Program-made: the position numbers and the translations under genes
In this document: positions 1 to 9,685 of the stretch, piece after piece
Layout: each line of letters begins with the position of its first letter
Position numbering within the stretch: position 1 is the first letter of the stretch
Origin: Thalassotalea sp.
GTDB lineage: Bacteria > Pseudomonadota > Gammaproteobacteria > Enterobacterales > Alteromonadaceae
Length of the DNA: 64,000 nt
Direction of reading: 5' to 3'
Assembly (NCBI GenBank): GCA_029237915.1
Contig: JAQWHD010000038.1
Coordinates: 62,001-126,000 of the forward strand
The notes under the pieces: model-generated
Database searches by the model: none
Seen by the model: only the letters and a program-made list of their open reading frames with translations
What the model was told of the DNA's origin: nothing

Positions 1-1200
1 TGTGGTGTTGAATCTCCATACACAGATGTCGAACTAGTATTACAAGATGAAAACTGGCAAACCATTAGTACTCACATGCCTGATGCTGAAGGTATTTTTG
101 AATTAACGACAGCAGATTATAAAATCAATTACACCCTCATAGCGACCAGTAAGCATAAGGGTAATGATCAAGGCATAGAAGCCGTAAGTTTTGCAAGTGT
201 TCAATCCAATAGTTCAGCCAAATATTATGCCACTAATGTAGCTCAACTTGATAACTCAAGCTGTGAATGTAAAACCAATGATGTGGTATTTATTCACAAT
301 CAACTAGATGAACTAAATGCAGCTTATAGCTCGGCTCAGTTTGATAGTTTTGAAAGGATCGATAGTAACAATACCAAATTCAATGCGTTAAAAACTTGTC
401 GTAATATTAATGACGAATGGCCAGATCATTCTTTTAGTGTCGAAGGACCAAGTGGCAATTATGAACTGGTTGGCTTATCCGGTTTTGGCACTGGCCATGA
501 AGATTTATACGATCTGTATCAAGCATTTAACTATGATAATTTAACGAATAAAAACCCTGATCTTACCTTTAGTCAATTTTTTAATGGCTTACGTCATTTT
601 GAAACCGAGGTAGCACAAGGTGCAGGTACGGTATTAGTTTTTGATAACCATAAATACACTGATACTGCTGTATATAGTGGTTATGGCACAAACACATTTG
701 ATGGTACAAGTTCAGGCCCGTTAACCCAGACCACTTTAAATTCTGAGCATGAAACCTTTAATAGCGACTATCAAGTAGCTCTAGATATTAGCCCAAGCAC
801 TAATCGACCAAATATCGACCTAGAGTATTTATCAGAAATACAAGACAATGGTGAGTATAACTTTAACGTCGTAAATAATTATAATATGGCGATTATCAAA
901 TTTGATTATTTAGCTAAAGATCCTAACACGCAGTTAGATATGCCAGCTTCATGGACAGTATATGGAGCGATATCAGGAGTGCTACCAACTGTAAATGGCC
1001 TTCCTGGGTATGAAGATATCATTAGCAAGGATACTAGTATTAAAGGTACATTCGTAAGATTAGTACAAAGCTCTGCAACAAGTGATTACGATAATTACAT
1101 TAAGTATTATGCTCAAGGTATAGAGTCTACCAATGAAAAATCATCAAATGCCTTTGCCAAAGAGCGTAGATTTTACAACATTAATATTGAATTAAAATAA
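1..1200 (+). CDS. Unknown secreted or lipoprotein-like protein, 5' end cut by window
   Basis: The ORF track starts at an internal Met, but the same frame is open to the first base of the window, so the gene begins upstream. I do not recognise the family. The visible protein is rich in Asn, Asp, Ser and Tyr, has no membrane helix, and has one tight cysteine pair (SCEC); this fits an exported protein. The first visible residues are CGVES, which could be just after a lipobox, but the upstream sequence needed to decide is missing. A strong intrinsic terminator follows the stop, so this is the end of its transcript. No function is proposed. Confidence 0.7.
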   Translation, partial: CGVESPYTDVELVLQDENWQTISTHMPDAEGIFELTTADYKINYTLIATSKHKGNDQGIEAVSFASVQSNSSAKYYATNVAQLDNSSCECKTNDVVFIHNQLDELNAAYSSAQFDSFERIDSNNTKFNALKTCRNINDEWPDHSFSVEGPSGNYELVGLSGFGTGHEDLYDLYQAFNYDNLTNKNPDLTFSQFFNGLRHFETEVAQGAGTVLVFDNHKYTDTAVYSGYGTNTFDGTSSGPLTQTTLNSEHETFNSDYQVALDISPSTNRPNIDLEYLSEIQDNGEYNFNVVNNYNMAIIKFDYLAKDPNTQLDMPASWTVYGAISGVLPTVNGLPGYEDIISKDTSIKGTFVRLVQSSATSDYDNYIKYYAQGIESTNEKSSNAFAKERRFYNINIELK

Positions 1201-1224
1201 AATCACTCTTTAAGCTCAGATAAC

Positions 1225-1260
1225 AAAAAGCCGTTAAATTTTTCATTTAACGGCTTTTTT
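1225..1260 (+). terminator. Intrinsic terminator after the left-edge gene
   Basis: A hairpin with arms AAGCCGTTAAAT and ATTTAACGGCTT is followed by a T run on the plus strand and preceded by an A run. It is therefore probably bidirectional and also serves the convergent DUF3010 gene. Confidence 0.9.
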
Positions 1261-1280
1261 AATTTTAGCGGTTGATTGTC

Positions 1281-1706
1281 TTACAGTCTATTAAGGAAAG
1301 TAAACGCCGTTTGGAACGCACCTTCTTGGAACTGCTTTAAACCAGTATCTCTAAAATCAATCGTGATTTGAGTACGGTGCAAACAATCTTTAATATCGGT
1401 TGGACGAATTAAGTCAACACGTACATCGTCAATTAATTGCAATGCAGCTTCAATCTTGAAACTTTGCGAGCCACCAGCAAACTTGCCTTTGGTCATTCGC
1501 TCTTTTATCGCGATTGCATCTATTTTGTAATCTTCAACGAACTTTCTAATGGTGAATTGAAATTTACGGATATGCTCCGATTCAACACCTTTAGCTAATG
1601 CAATTTTCGGCACTCGAGCATGCGGAATATCATACATACTATTTTCTAGCGACATTAAACAAATAATTGCATCATCGCCTTTGATTTCAATACCACAAAC
1701 TCTCAT
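1281..1706 (-). CDS. DUF3010 family protein
   Basis: This 141-residue cytosolic protein matches the family by its N-terminus (MRVCGIEIKGDDAIICL), the central ERMTKGKFAGG segment and the AALQLID helix. The fold resembles RNase H-like nucleases, but the biochemical role of the family is unknown. The gene stands alone between an upstream convergent gene and a divergent lipoprotein gene. The length matches the family as I know it and there is no sign of damage. Confidence 0.85.
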   Translation of the reverse strand: MRVCGIEIKGDDAIICLMSLENSMYDIPHARVPKIALAKGVESEHIRKFQFTIRKFVEDYKIDAIAIKERMTKGKFAGGSQSFKIEAALQLIDDVRVDLIRPTDIKDCLHRTQITIDFRDTGLKQFQEGAFQTAFTFLNRL

Positions 1707-1947
1707 GGTGTCTCCTTAATAATTAATTGCCCTTATTATAAGCAAATTTATGCAAAGGTGATATAAACAAATTGCAAATCATCCATCGACAGCATAAATA
1801 AAAGGTTACAAATGATAGACATAATTAAATTTGCATAAGTGATCGCTTGTTGGCAAGGTATATCAATAAAATAAAAAGCAAGTAACAGTTCTCTTAACTT
1901 AAAGAACTCTTATATAGACCTAAACACTTAACATCTTTGGTATCCAT

Positions 1948-3786
1948 ATGAAAAAACATCTACTGACACTATCAATTATTGCAGCTCTGGCAGCTTGTTC
2001 ACCAGCTGAAAAACCAAAGCCAACTGAAAAATCTGAAGAGCAACAGACAGGTAAAATTGACGCTCCGGCTTTAGAACAAAAGCTTATAGTAAAAGTTTAT
2101 GATGAAAAAATTAATGCCAAATTTATTAAGTTTAGCGCCGACTTAATTGAACAATTTTGGCAAAAAAATCCAGGTTACGCCGTCTATGTTGGCTATTACA
2201 AATACGATGACCAATTAAGCATTCCTGATGAAGCAGGGTTGAAAGCAGAGATAGTTTTTACTAAAGAAAAATTAGCTCAACTACAAGCCTTCGATGTGAG
2301 TGAGCTTAACCCAAGCAACGCTAGCGACTACTACATTTTGCAAAACCAAATGCAATCGAGTTTGTTCAACGTTGAAGAGCTTAAATCACATCAATGGGAT
2401 CCATCTAATTATAATATTGCAGGTGTTTTTGGTGTTATTTTAAATACAGATTACAAAGCCAAAGATGAACGTTTACGTACCATTTTTAAGCGTATGGAAT
2501 TTGTACCTGAATACTATCAAGCTGCGAAAGCGAACATTACTACACCAACAATCAATCATACTAAGCTCGCTATACAACAAAACCAAGGTGCTTTAGGGTT
2601 ATTTACCGGCGCGCTTCATACGGCGATGACCGAGTCTAATTTAAGCACCCAAGAAAAAGCCGATTTTAACTTTAGAATTGCCAAAACAACCAGTGCGATT
2701 AACGACTACGTAAGTTGGCTAGAAGATAAGCTTAAACAAATAGAAGCTGATGGCTCAGCGAAAGATTTTCGTATTGGTGAGGCATTGTACGAGAAGAAGT
2801 TTGCTTTAGATATTTACTCAAGCTTAACGGCTAAGCAATTATTCGACAAAGCCGAAGCTGAAAAAAATAGAATTCATGGTGAAATGGGTAAGCTGGCAGA
2901 TAAGTTATGGCCTAAATACTTTGCTACACAAGTAATGCCAGATAACAAACTTGTCGCCATAAAAGCTTTGATTGATCATATATCAGTGAAACACGTAGAG
3001 CGTGAAAAATTTGTCGCTAGCGTAAAAGCTCAAATACCACAATTAGAAAAGTTTGTAAGCGAAAATAATTTACTCGAAATGGATGCCGACAAGCCACTTG
3101 TGGTTAGAGAAACACCTGAATATCAACGTGGTTTTGCAGGGGCATCAATTAATGCGCCAGGTCCATATGATGCAGGTGCAAACACTTACTACAATGTTAC
3201 ACCACTTGATGCGTTTAATGACGACCAAGCTGAAAGCTATTTACGCGAGTATAACCACTGGATATTACAAATTTTAAATATTCATGAGGCTGTACCAGGA
3301 CATTACACTCAACTGGTGCATTCCAACAAATCTAAATCCTTAGTTAAATCGATTTTTGGTAATGGCGCTATGGTTGAAGGTTGGGCTGTTTATACTGAAC
3401 GTATGATGCTTGAACAAGGCTATGGTGATTTTGAACCAGAGCTTTGGCTTATGTACTACAAATGGAACTTGCGTGTGATCATGAACTCGATCATCGATTA
3501 TTCTATCCAAGTGACAGGACTGTCAGAGCAAGGTGCCCTTGATTTAATGATGAATGAAGCTTTCCAAGAAGAAGCTGAAGCTCGAGGCAAGTGGCGCAGA
3601 GCTACCTTGTCACAAGTACAACTAACCAGTTACTTTACAGGTTACTCTGAAATTTATGCTCTACGGGAAGAATTAAAAGCAAAGCTTGGTGATAAATTTA
3701 ACTTAGCCAACTTTCACAACCAATTCTTAAGTTATGGAAGCGCGCCAGTGCCAATCATTAGGGAAATGATGCTTAATAGTTTGTAA
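1948..3786 (+). CDS. DUF885 family lipoprotein, putative zinc peptidase
   Basis: The N-terminus is a lipoprotein signal peptide with lipobox LAAC, so the mature protein should be acylated at Cys17. The body of about 595 residues is a DUF885 protein. Diagnostic parts are HEAVPGHYTQ near residue 446 (an HExxxGH-like metal site) and the downstream MVEGWAVYTERMMLEQ segment. Family members are predicted metallopeptidases of the envelope; the substrate is unknown. It is monocistronic: a 240-bp divergent spacer lies upstream and a clear terminator downstream. Confidence 0.88.
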   Translation: MKKHLLTLSIIAALAACSPAEKPKPTEKSEEQQTGKIDAPALEQKLIVKVYDEKINAKFIKFSADLIEQFWQKNPGYAVYVGYYKYDDQLSIPDEAGLKAEIVFTKEKLAQLQAFDVSELNPSNASDYYILQNQMQSSLFNVEELKSHQWDPSNYNIAGVFGVILNTDYKAKDERLRTIFKRMEFVPEYYQAAKANITTPTINHTKLAIQQNQGALGLFTGALHTAMTESNLSTQEKADFNFRIAKTTSAINDYVSWLEDKLKQIEADGSAKDFRIGEALYEKKFALDIYSSLTAKQLFDKAEAEKNRIHGEMGKLADKLWPKYFATQVMPDNKLVAIKALIDHISVKHVEREKFVASVKAQIPQLEKFVSENNLLEMDADKPLVVRETPEYQRGFAGASINAPGPYDAGANTYYNVTPLDAFNDDQAESYLREYNHWILQILNIHEAVPGHYTQLVHSNKSKSLVKSIFGNGAMVEGWAVYTERMMLEQGYGDFEPELWLMYYKWNLRVIMNSIIDYSIQVTGLSEQGALDLMMNEAFQEEAEARGKWRRATLSQVQLTSYFTGYSEIYALREELKAKLGDKFNLANFHNQFLSYGSAPVPIIREMMLNSL

Positions 3787-3826
3787 GATCATAATTTATA
3801 TAAGTTAAGCACTAAGCTAAATTAAG

Positions 3827-3857
3827 CGGGAATGAATATAGACTCATTCCCGTTTTT
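3827..3857 (+). terminator. Intrinsic terminator after the DUF885 gene
   Basis: The arms CGGGAATGA and TCATTCCCG enclose an 8-base loop and are followed by TTTTT. Confidence 0.88.
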
Positions 3858-3976
3858 GTATTTATTGTTCTTCGTAATACATATTAATTACATAAAAAAG
3901 TTAACCTATTTTAAAAAATAGGAGTAAAATTAATGGCATATAATTAAATTTGCAGTGATCTTTAGGCCAGTATTAA

Positions 3977-5200
3977 ATGCAACCAGATTCATTTACCCAA
4001 AAACGTCATTTTATTATTACATTAGGAAAATTGCTGCATAAATTTGGCGCTACAACCTATCGCCTTGAAAATCATTTAACCAATGTTTCTCGTTTTTTGA
4101 GTGTGCCAGGCCAATTCATTATCACACCAACCTCAATGACCTTTGTATTATATAATTCAGAAGATCAATTAGAGCATAATTTCATAGTAAGAGTCGCTCC
4201 TGGTGATATCGATTTAGGTGCATTAGCTCGAACTAACGAGCTCGTTGAAGAGTTAGGGACAGGACAACGTAGTTTATCTGAAGCAATCGAACGTCTTGAT
4301 GAAATTAAAAACAAGCCAGCACCCTACCCTAATATTTTAATTTTTCTTGCTTTTGGTGCTTCATCAGGTGCTTTTGCCATGCTGATGCAAACTAGTTGGC
4401 ATGACGTATTCTGGTCTACTGTACTTGGTTTCATGGTTTACTTGTTAGTATTGTGGTCAGAGCGTTCAAAAAGTGTCGCGAATATGCTCGAGCCTTTATC
4501 ATCAATACTTGTTGCTATTTCAGCAAGTGCAATCACTCTTTTTGATCCATTAATTAATGTCCCCTTTGTGATCCTCTCTAGCATTATTGTTTTCATTCCA
4601 GGTCTTACCTTAACCACAGGTTTGAGTGAATTAGCTGAACGACATTTAATGTCAGGGACAGCAAAAATAATGGATGCATTTATGACTATGTTCAAGCTTT
4701 TTTTTGGCGCTATTTTAGGCATGACAATCAGTGGCTTATTTTGGCAACCAGTTGAATTTGTGCCAACAGAATTAGTGCCCGAATGGACAGTATGGCTTGC
4801 GGTATTAATTTTATCCTTATCACTTATCATTGTTTTTAAAGCAAGAAAAAGACATGGTTTTTGGGGTGTATTATCTGGATTTATCGCTTTTTCAGTGAGT
4901 TATTGGGCGGCAGATTACCTAGGAGTAGCTTTAGGCGCATTCGCGGGGGCATTTGCTATTGGTATCTATTCCAATTTATTTGCTCGTTTCTTTAAAGCAC
5001 CAGCATCTGTAGTTATGGTGCAAGGTTTAGTGGTATTAGTTCCAGGTTCAAAAGTTTACATTGGTTTAAATTCTATAATAACCGGTTCAGATATGATCAA
5101 TGCAGACCACCTTGGTTCGCAAACATTTTTAATTTTTATGTCGTTAGTCGCTGGCCTTATCTTTGCTAATGTTGCCGTTAGACCGCGCAACTCACTTTAA
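3977..5200 (+). CDS. Threonine/serine exporter family protein (ThrE type)
   Basis: This 407-residue protein has the two-part ThrE layout: a soluble N-terminal domain (about residues 1-120, with TTYRLENHL and the TSMTFV segment) followed by about ten membrane helices to the C-terminus. Corynebacterium ThrE exports threonine and serine by proton antiport. Many proteobacteria carry the fused single-chain form seen here, but substrate identity is inferred from family only. Two bases separate its stop from the next start, so it is almost certainly co-transcribed with the NRDE gene. Confidence 0.85.
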   Translation: MQPDSFTQKRHFIITLGKLLHKFGATTYRLENHLTNVSRFLSVPGQFIITPTSMTFVLYNSEDQLEHNFIVRVAPGDIDLGALARTNELVEELGTGQRSLSEAIERLDEIKNKPAPYPNILIFLAFGASSGAFAMLMQTSWHDVFWSTVLGFMVYLLVLWSERSKSVANMLEPLSSILVAISASAITLFDPLINVPFVILSSIIVFIPGLTLTTGLSELAERHLMSGTAKIMDAFMTMFKLFFGAILGMTISGLFWQPVEFVPTELVPEWTVWLAVLILSLSLIIVFKARKRHGFWGVLSGFIAFSVSYWAADYLGVALGAFAGAFAIGIYSNLFARFFKAPASVVMVQGLVVLVPGSKVYIGLNSIITGSDMINADHLGSQTFLIFMSLVAGLIFANVAVRPRNSL

Positions 5201-5202
5201 TT

Positions 5203-5964
5203 ATGTGTATATTATTCATCGCAATTAATCAGCATAAAGACTACCCTGTCATCATTGCGGCGAATCGCGATGAGTTTCATATTAGGCCAACAAAATCAGC
5301 TCATTTTTGGCCCGGCGAAGATAAAATATTAGCGGGTGTGGATCTGCAAGCCGGTGGTACTTGGTTAGGATTAAATGGTCTTGGCAATTTCTCAGCCTTA
5401 ACCAATATACGTAATTTAAAAAATTTAAACGCCGCAGCAAAGTCTAGAGGTGAACTGGTCACTAAAGCATTACAGAGTAGCACCTCACTTGATTTTAATT
5501 GGCTCAAATCTAATAGCGCTAATTACAATCCATTCAATTTAGTCTACAGCGACAATAAACAACTGTTTTGTTTTAACAGCGAAAGTAAAAGCCAAACCTT
5601 ACTAAATGATGGTTTTCATGCTATCTGTAATGGCGCACTAGATGATATCTGGCCAAAGATGGCGAAAGGTGAGTACTTATTAGAACAGCTAATCAGCGAG
5701 CAAAAGCCAATTAACCCTGAACATATCTTTGCCATCATGAAAGATCAAAGTCAGGCCCCTGATGAATTACTTCCAGAAACAGGTGTGGGTATGGATTGGG
5801 AGCGATTATTATCGAGTATTTTTATTCAATCAAACGATTATGGTACTCGTTCAACTACAGTTATCTTGCAACATCATTCTGGCAGTATCGACTTTTTCGA
5901 GCAAAGTTATACCGCTGATGGTAGTATTTTTAACAAACATCAATTTGCTTTAGCCAAAAGCTAA
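5203..5964 (+). CDS. NRDE (TANGO2) family protein
   Basis: The protein begins MCILFIAINQHKDYPVIIAANRDEFHIRPT, which contains the family-defining NRDE motif and the conserved Cys2 that suggests an Ntn-hydrolase-like fold after Met removal. At 253 residues it has normal length. The bacterial role is poorly defined; the eukaryotic relative TANGO2 has been linked to haem and lipid handling. It sits in a tight run with the upstream exporter and the downstream SDR. Confidence 0.88.
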   Translation: MCILFIAINQHKDYPVIIAANRDEFHIRPTKSAHFWPGEDKILAGVDLQAGGTWLGLNGLGNFSALTNIRNLKNLNAAAKSRGELVTKALQSSTSLDFNWLKSNSANYNPFNLVYSDNKQLFCFNSESKSQTLLNDGFHAICNGALDDIWPKMAKGEYLLEQLISEQKPINPEHIFAIMKDQSQAPDELLPETGVGMDWERLLSSIFIQSNDYGTRSTTVILQHHSGSIDFFEQSYTADGSIFNKHQFALAKS

Positions 5965-5990
5965 AGAGTAATAAATAAAAGTGAATATCT

Positions 5991-6719
5991 ATGAGTAAAG
6001 TATGTATTGTTACTGGCGGCTCTTCAGGCATCGGTTATGCATTAGTAAGTAAGTTTTTGCAAGCCGACTACCAAGTGTTTAACTTAGATATTCAGCCATC
6101 AGATATTGGCCATTACATTGAGTGTAATATTGCCGATGTACAACAAGTTAAACGAGCGATTATCGATATCACTAAGCAAACAGGTCGTATTGACGTGTTG
6201 CTTTCTAATGCTGGCATTCATGTTTCAGCTAATATTGAAGATACAAGTGAAGAGTTATTAGATAAGGTTTTTGCTATAAATGTTAAAGGCGCTTACGCCG
6301 CGACTCAAGCTGTTCTGCCAGTTATGCAAAAACAGCAAAACGGTAGCATTATTTATATTGCATCGGATCAAGCATTAATAGGTAAAACTACCTCATTTGC
6401 CTATAATCTATCGAAACATGCATTGGCATCAATGGCCAAAACAACCGCATTAGATTATGCCGCATTTAATATTCGCGCCAACGCTATTTGTCCAGGTACT
6501 ATAGAAACGCCTTTATATCATAAAGCTATTGATAGTTACTGCTTACAAAGTGGTGCTAATAAACAAGAGATACACCAAGAAGAAGAGAAATTACAACCTC
6601 TTGGAAGATTGGGGCAACCTGAAGAGGTCGCCGAGTATGCGCTGTTTTTAGCAAGTGACAAAGCAAGTTTCATTACCGGCAGTTTACCGGTAATTGATGG
6701 CGGTTATACGACAGCTTAG
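5991..6719 (+). CDS. SDR family NAD(P)-dependent oxidoreductase
   Basis: This is a classical short-chain dehydrogenase of 242 residues. It has the cofactor motif TGGSSGIG at residues 8-15, SNAG near 75, and YNLSK with Tyr138 and Lys142 as catalytic pair, followed by the CPGTIETPL segment. Together with the next gene (COG3618 amidohydrolase) it resembles oxidative sugar pathways such as L-fucose to L-fuconate, where an SDR makes a lactone or acts on a 2-keto-3-deoxy acid. The exact substrate cannot be read from sequence. Confidence 0.88.
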   Translation: MSKVCIVTGGSSGIGYALVSKFLQADYQVFNLDIQPSDIGHYIECNIADVQQVKRAIIDITKQTGRIDVLLSNAGIHVSANIEDTSEELLDKVFAINVKGAYAATQAVLPVMQKQQNGSIIYIASDQALIGKTTSFAYNLSKHALASMAKTTALDYAAFNIRANAICPGTIETPLYHKAIDSYCLQSGANKQEIHQEEEKLQPLGRLGQPEEVAEYALFLASDKASFITGSLPVIDGGYTTA

Positions 6720-6740
6720 CTGTTGCTGACTTTACAAACT

Positions 6741-7604
6741 ATGGATATTATTGACCCGCATCTACATTTATTTGACCTAACAAAAGGCGATTATCATTGG
6801 CTACAAGCTAAGCAAGCGCCTTTTTGGCCAGATAAATATAAAATCCATAGTAATTTTAGCGAACAAGACTTAGAGCTTGATAGCAATACAAACATTATTG
6901 GCTTTGTGCATATCGAGGCAGGGTTTAACAACCAACATCCGCACCGTGAAATTCAGTGGTTAGAACAAACCTGTAATTTAGCGTTTAAATCTATCGCATT
7001 TTTAGATATCACCAGCAACAACTTTGCTGAGCAACTAGGCAAGCTAAAACAATTCAAATCCTTGGTTGGCATTAGGCATATTCTTGATCAGCAGTTACTT
7101 GAGATTTTAAGCCAACAACACACCTTAAAAAACTTACAATTATTAGCGGCTAGTGATTTAATATTTGAAGCACAATTTGATATTGCCAATGCTAACGATT
7201 GCCAAATTTTTGTCGACACCATAAAGCAGTGCTCAAATTTAAAAGTCGTAATTAACCATGCGGGCTTTGCTGCAAATAATAAAATAGATGAAAAATATCG
7301 TGACTCATTATCCCTTCTAGCTTCATTAGATAATTGCTGGATCAAATGCTCTGGCTGGGAAATGCAAAATAGAGACTGGCAAACAAGTGATATAAAACCG
7401 TTATTAGAACTGATCATCACAACATTTGGTATTGAACGAGTGATGTTGGCGAGCAACTTTCCGGTAAGTAATTTAGCAATGTCCTACAAGCAGCTATGGC
7501 AAAAATACTCCAAAGAACTTTTAGCCAACTTTTCTCTCAAGCAAAAAAAACAGCTTAGCGTTGATAACGCTAAGCTGTTTTATCGATTTAACTTGCCGAG
7601 TTAA
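6741..7604 (+). CDS. Amidohydrolase family protein (COG3618, sugar-lactonase-like)
   Basis: I chose the ATG giving MDIIDPHLHLFDL rather than the upstream TTG, because the family starts directly with the first strand carrying the HxH metal motif (HLHLFD). Other features are the VINHAGFA segment and the C-terminal VMLASNFPVSN, where the usual catalytic Asp appears to be Asn. Relatives include L-fuconolactonase and 2-pyrone-4,6-dicarboxylate lactonase. The last 50 bases of the gene carry a perfect hairpin that is the terminator of the convergent DUF502 gene. Confidence 0.8.
   Translation: MDIIDPHLHLFDLTKGDYHWLQAKQAPFWPDKYKIHSNFSEQDLELDSNTNIIGFVHIEAGFNNQHPHREIQWLEQTCNLAFKSIAFLDITSNNFAEQLGKLKQFKSLVGIRHILDQQLLEILSQQHTLKNLQLLAASDLIFEAQFDIANANDCQIFVDTIKQCSNLKVVINHAGFAANNKIDEKYRDSLSLLASLDNCWIKCSGWEMQNRDWQTSDIKPLLELIITTFGIERVMLASNFPVSNLAMSYKQLWQKYSKELLANFSLKQKKQLSVDNAKLFYRFNLPS
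7543..7577 (-). terminator. Terminator of DUF502 gene, inside the convergent CDS
   Basis: A perfect 12-bp inverted repeat (CAGCTTAGCGTT, loop GAT) is followed on the minus strand by eight T. The minus-strand gene stops 48 bp before it. On the plus strand only four T follow, so termination there should be weaker. Confidence 0.85.
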
Positions 7605-7624
7605 GTGTTAATGTAAGCTAAGTA

Positions 7625-8242
7625 TTAACCTTGCTTATCCATTTCTAACATTATCTTAGCTTGGTCCATATTTACGTATTTACTAGACCCTTTACCAAAG
7701 CGCTTCAAGCTACCAAGTACGCCAATGAAATTATCATTAATTGGTTCAATACGTTCCGCATTAACATAGGCTATACCACCAGAGCGAGGATCTGGAGCAC
7801 CGGGGAAAAAGACTACAACTAAGTCTTCTGTTGTGCGCTCTACTTCATAGCCAATTTGCAATTGGTCATCAAAGCGGACCATAACAGGTTTTAATGCATT
7901 GGTTTCATCTGACGCACCAGTAAGACCTTCAGTAACGCTTTTAAGGTAAGCATAGCCAGGTATAAGTAACATTAGCTTATCATCAAGTATTGAAAATAAC
8001 TTTTTACCTAAACGGCTGCTCGCAAATAAGCCAGCAACAAAACATAATAATACGATAAATATATCGGCCATAATATTGGCAACGGCTACACCGCCAACAA
8101 CGTCGATTGGTACTAGTTCGCCTAAAGGCTCAGCAACTTTAAGCATGATTTCATAGGCTTTACCTAAGATCATAACAAAGATGATCACTGGCATTAAAAA
8201 TAAAAAACCACCTTTAATGGTATTCTTTAAAAAAATAAACAT
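7625..8242 (-). CDS. DUF502 family membrane protein
   Basis: This 205-residue protein has two N-terminal membrane helices (GGFLFLMPVIIFVMILGKAYE and ADIFIVLLCFVAGLF) and the soluble family core LIPGYAYLKSVTEGL, VVVFFPGAPDPRSGGIAYV. DUF502 proteins are widespread in bacteria and plants (the LIKE-COV proteins); their biochemical role is not established. It is transcribed alone and ends in a terminator embedded in the neighbouring convergent gene. Confidence 0.88.
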   Translation of the reverse strand: MFIFLKNTIKGGFLFLMPVIIFVMILGKAYEIMLKVAEPLGELVPIDVVGGVAVANIMADIFIVLLCFVAGLFASSRLGKKLFSILDDKLMLLIPGYAYLKSVTEGLTGASDETNALKPVMVRFDDQLQIGYEVERTTEDLVVVFFPGAPDPRSGGIAYVNAERIEPINDNFIGVLGSLKRFGKGSSKYVNMDQAKIMLEMDKQG

Positions 8243-8370
8243 GTATGTACTTCCGATATAAACTATTTGGCAAATGAGTTGCCTTTGATAATTAGAATTA
8301 TATCGACCGAGGGGAAGTGAAACTGTAATACTTTGGGAAGGATTTGTTACAAAGACGTAAGAATAAGATT

Positions 8371-8402
8371 AAAAAAATAAAAGGCAACCATCAGGTTGCC
8401 TT
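8371..8402 (-). terminator. Intrinsic terminator of the dehydratase operon
   Basis: On the minus strand AAGGCAACC and GGTTGCCTT pair around a 4-base loop and are followed by a T-rich tract. Confidence 0.88.
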
Positions 8403-8438
8403 CAATATTTAAAAGTCATTAGTATAATTTTTGGTTAA

Positions 8439-9614
8439 TTATTTAACCGTAACGTGCGGCGATCTCATGACAATTTCATCGTTCAACTCAATACCAATGC
8501 CTGGCTCTTCTGATACTTCAAAAAAGCCATTTACCGGTTGCGGATCTTGAATACATAATTCGCGATTCCAAGATTTAATGGCATAAGTATGATGCTCATG
8601 AATTAAGAAATTTGGAATCGCGGTTTCTAAATGCAATGATGCAGCTGTTGCAACAGGGCCACCACAAACGTGAGCTTGTATACGAATATCGTAAACATCG
8701 GCGTAGTCACACACTTTTTTAGCTTCGGTAAAACCACCACATAAACCTACGTCTGGTTGCAGTACATCAATACTTTGGTCTTCAAAATAAGGACGAACAT
8801 CCCAGCGATGGTATAAACGCTCGCCACCAGCAATAGGTACATTTACATTATCAGAAACTTTTTTATGTACAGCCGAATTTAGGTAATTAACCGGCTCTTC
8901 GTACATCATACAACCAACTTCTTCGACAATTTTTCCCATTTGAATTGCTGAGGCTGCGCCCATTAAAGAATGCGATTCAAAAATAATATCGACATCTTCA
9001 CCTACGGCATCACGAATAGCTCTTAAGCGGTCGCCAAATAAACGCATTTGCGGCTTAGTAAATAACTTAGTGCGGTCAAAGGCTGAGCTACCATCATGGT
9101 TATAAACAATAGGGTCAACTTTCACTGCATCATAGCCTTCAGCCATAGCTTTTAGTGCTGCTTCAGCATACTCTTCTGGCTGAATTAGCTTTTTACATTC
9201 TTTATCCCAATCAAATTGTAATTGGCTAGCATAAGTGCGTAATTTGCCATTTACTTTACCGCCAAGTAATTGATAAACCGGTACACCTAAGGCTTTACCT
9301 TTGATATCCCAAAGCGCCGTATCAATAGCACTCATCGCTGAATATAGAACGGGTCCGCCGCCTAAGCCCCAAAAACTTTCACGCAACATTCTTGACCAAA
9401 GTAACTCGGTTTGAAATGGGTTATAACCAATTAGAACTGCTTCAGAAATTTCTTTAATCATTGCGGCTGCAGCGCTATGACCCCAATCGTATGCAAGTCC
9501 CGCTTCACCAACACCGGTAATACCTTCATCAGTATGAATTCGAATAAAAACAGGATTCCAAGCCGTTCGCTCAGGACAGTGGATATCAAAAATTTCTACG
9601 TGGGTGATTTTCAT
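8439..9614 (-). CDS. Enolase-superfamily sugar-acid dehydratase (GalD/ManD-like)
   Basis: This 391-residue mandelate racemase/enolase-family protein has an N-terminal capping domain (WNPVFIRIHTDEGITGVGEAG) and a TIM barrel. Visible barrel-end motifs are AVKVDP, FESHS, EEPV, GGERL and IQAHVCGGP. The Glu-x-His pair at the first metal ligand position and the later His resemble D-galactonate/mannonate-type dehydratases, not racemases. It probably dehydrates an aldonate to a 2-keto-3-deoxy acid; the sugar is unknown. It lies 71 bp behind a class II aldolase gene in the same direction, which fits a degradation operon. Confidence 0.8.
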   Translation of the reverse strand: MKITHVEIFDIHCPERTAWNPVFIRIHTDEGITGVGEAGLAYDWGHSAAAAMIKEISEAVLIGYNPFQTELLWSRMLRESFWGLGGGPVLYSAMSAIDTALWDIKGKALGVPVYQLLGGKVNGKLRTYASQLQFDWDKECKKLIQPEEYAEAALKAMAEGYDAVKVDPIVYNHDGSSAFDRTKLFTKPQMRLFGDRLRAIRDAVGEDVDIIFESHSLMGAASAIQMGKIVEEVGCMMYEEPVNYLNSAVHKKVSDNVNVPIAGGERLYHRWDVRPYFEDQSIDVLQPDVGLCGGFTEAKKVCDYADVYDIRIQAHVCGGPVATAASLHLETAIPNFLIHEHHTYAIKSWNRELCIQDPQPVNGFFEVSEEPGIGIELNDEIVMRSPHVTVK

Positions 9615-9685
9615 GGTTATATAGATTCCGTATTCATTTCTTATTAATTTTTATAATTACTGCAAAGGTTATTCACAACTATAGA

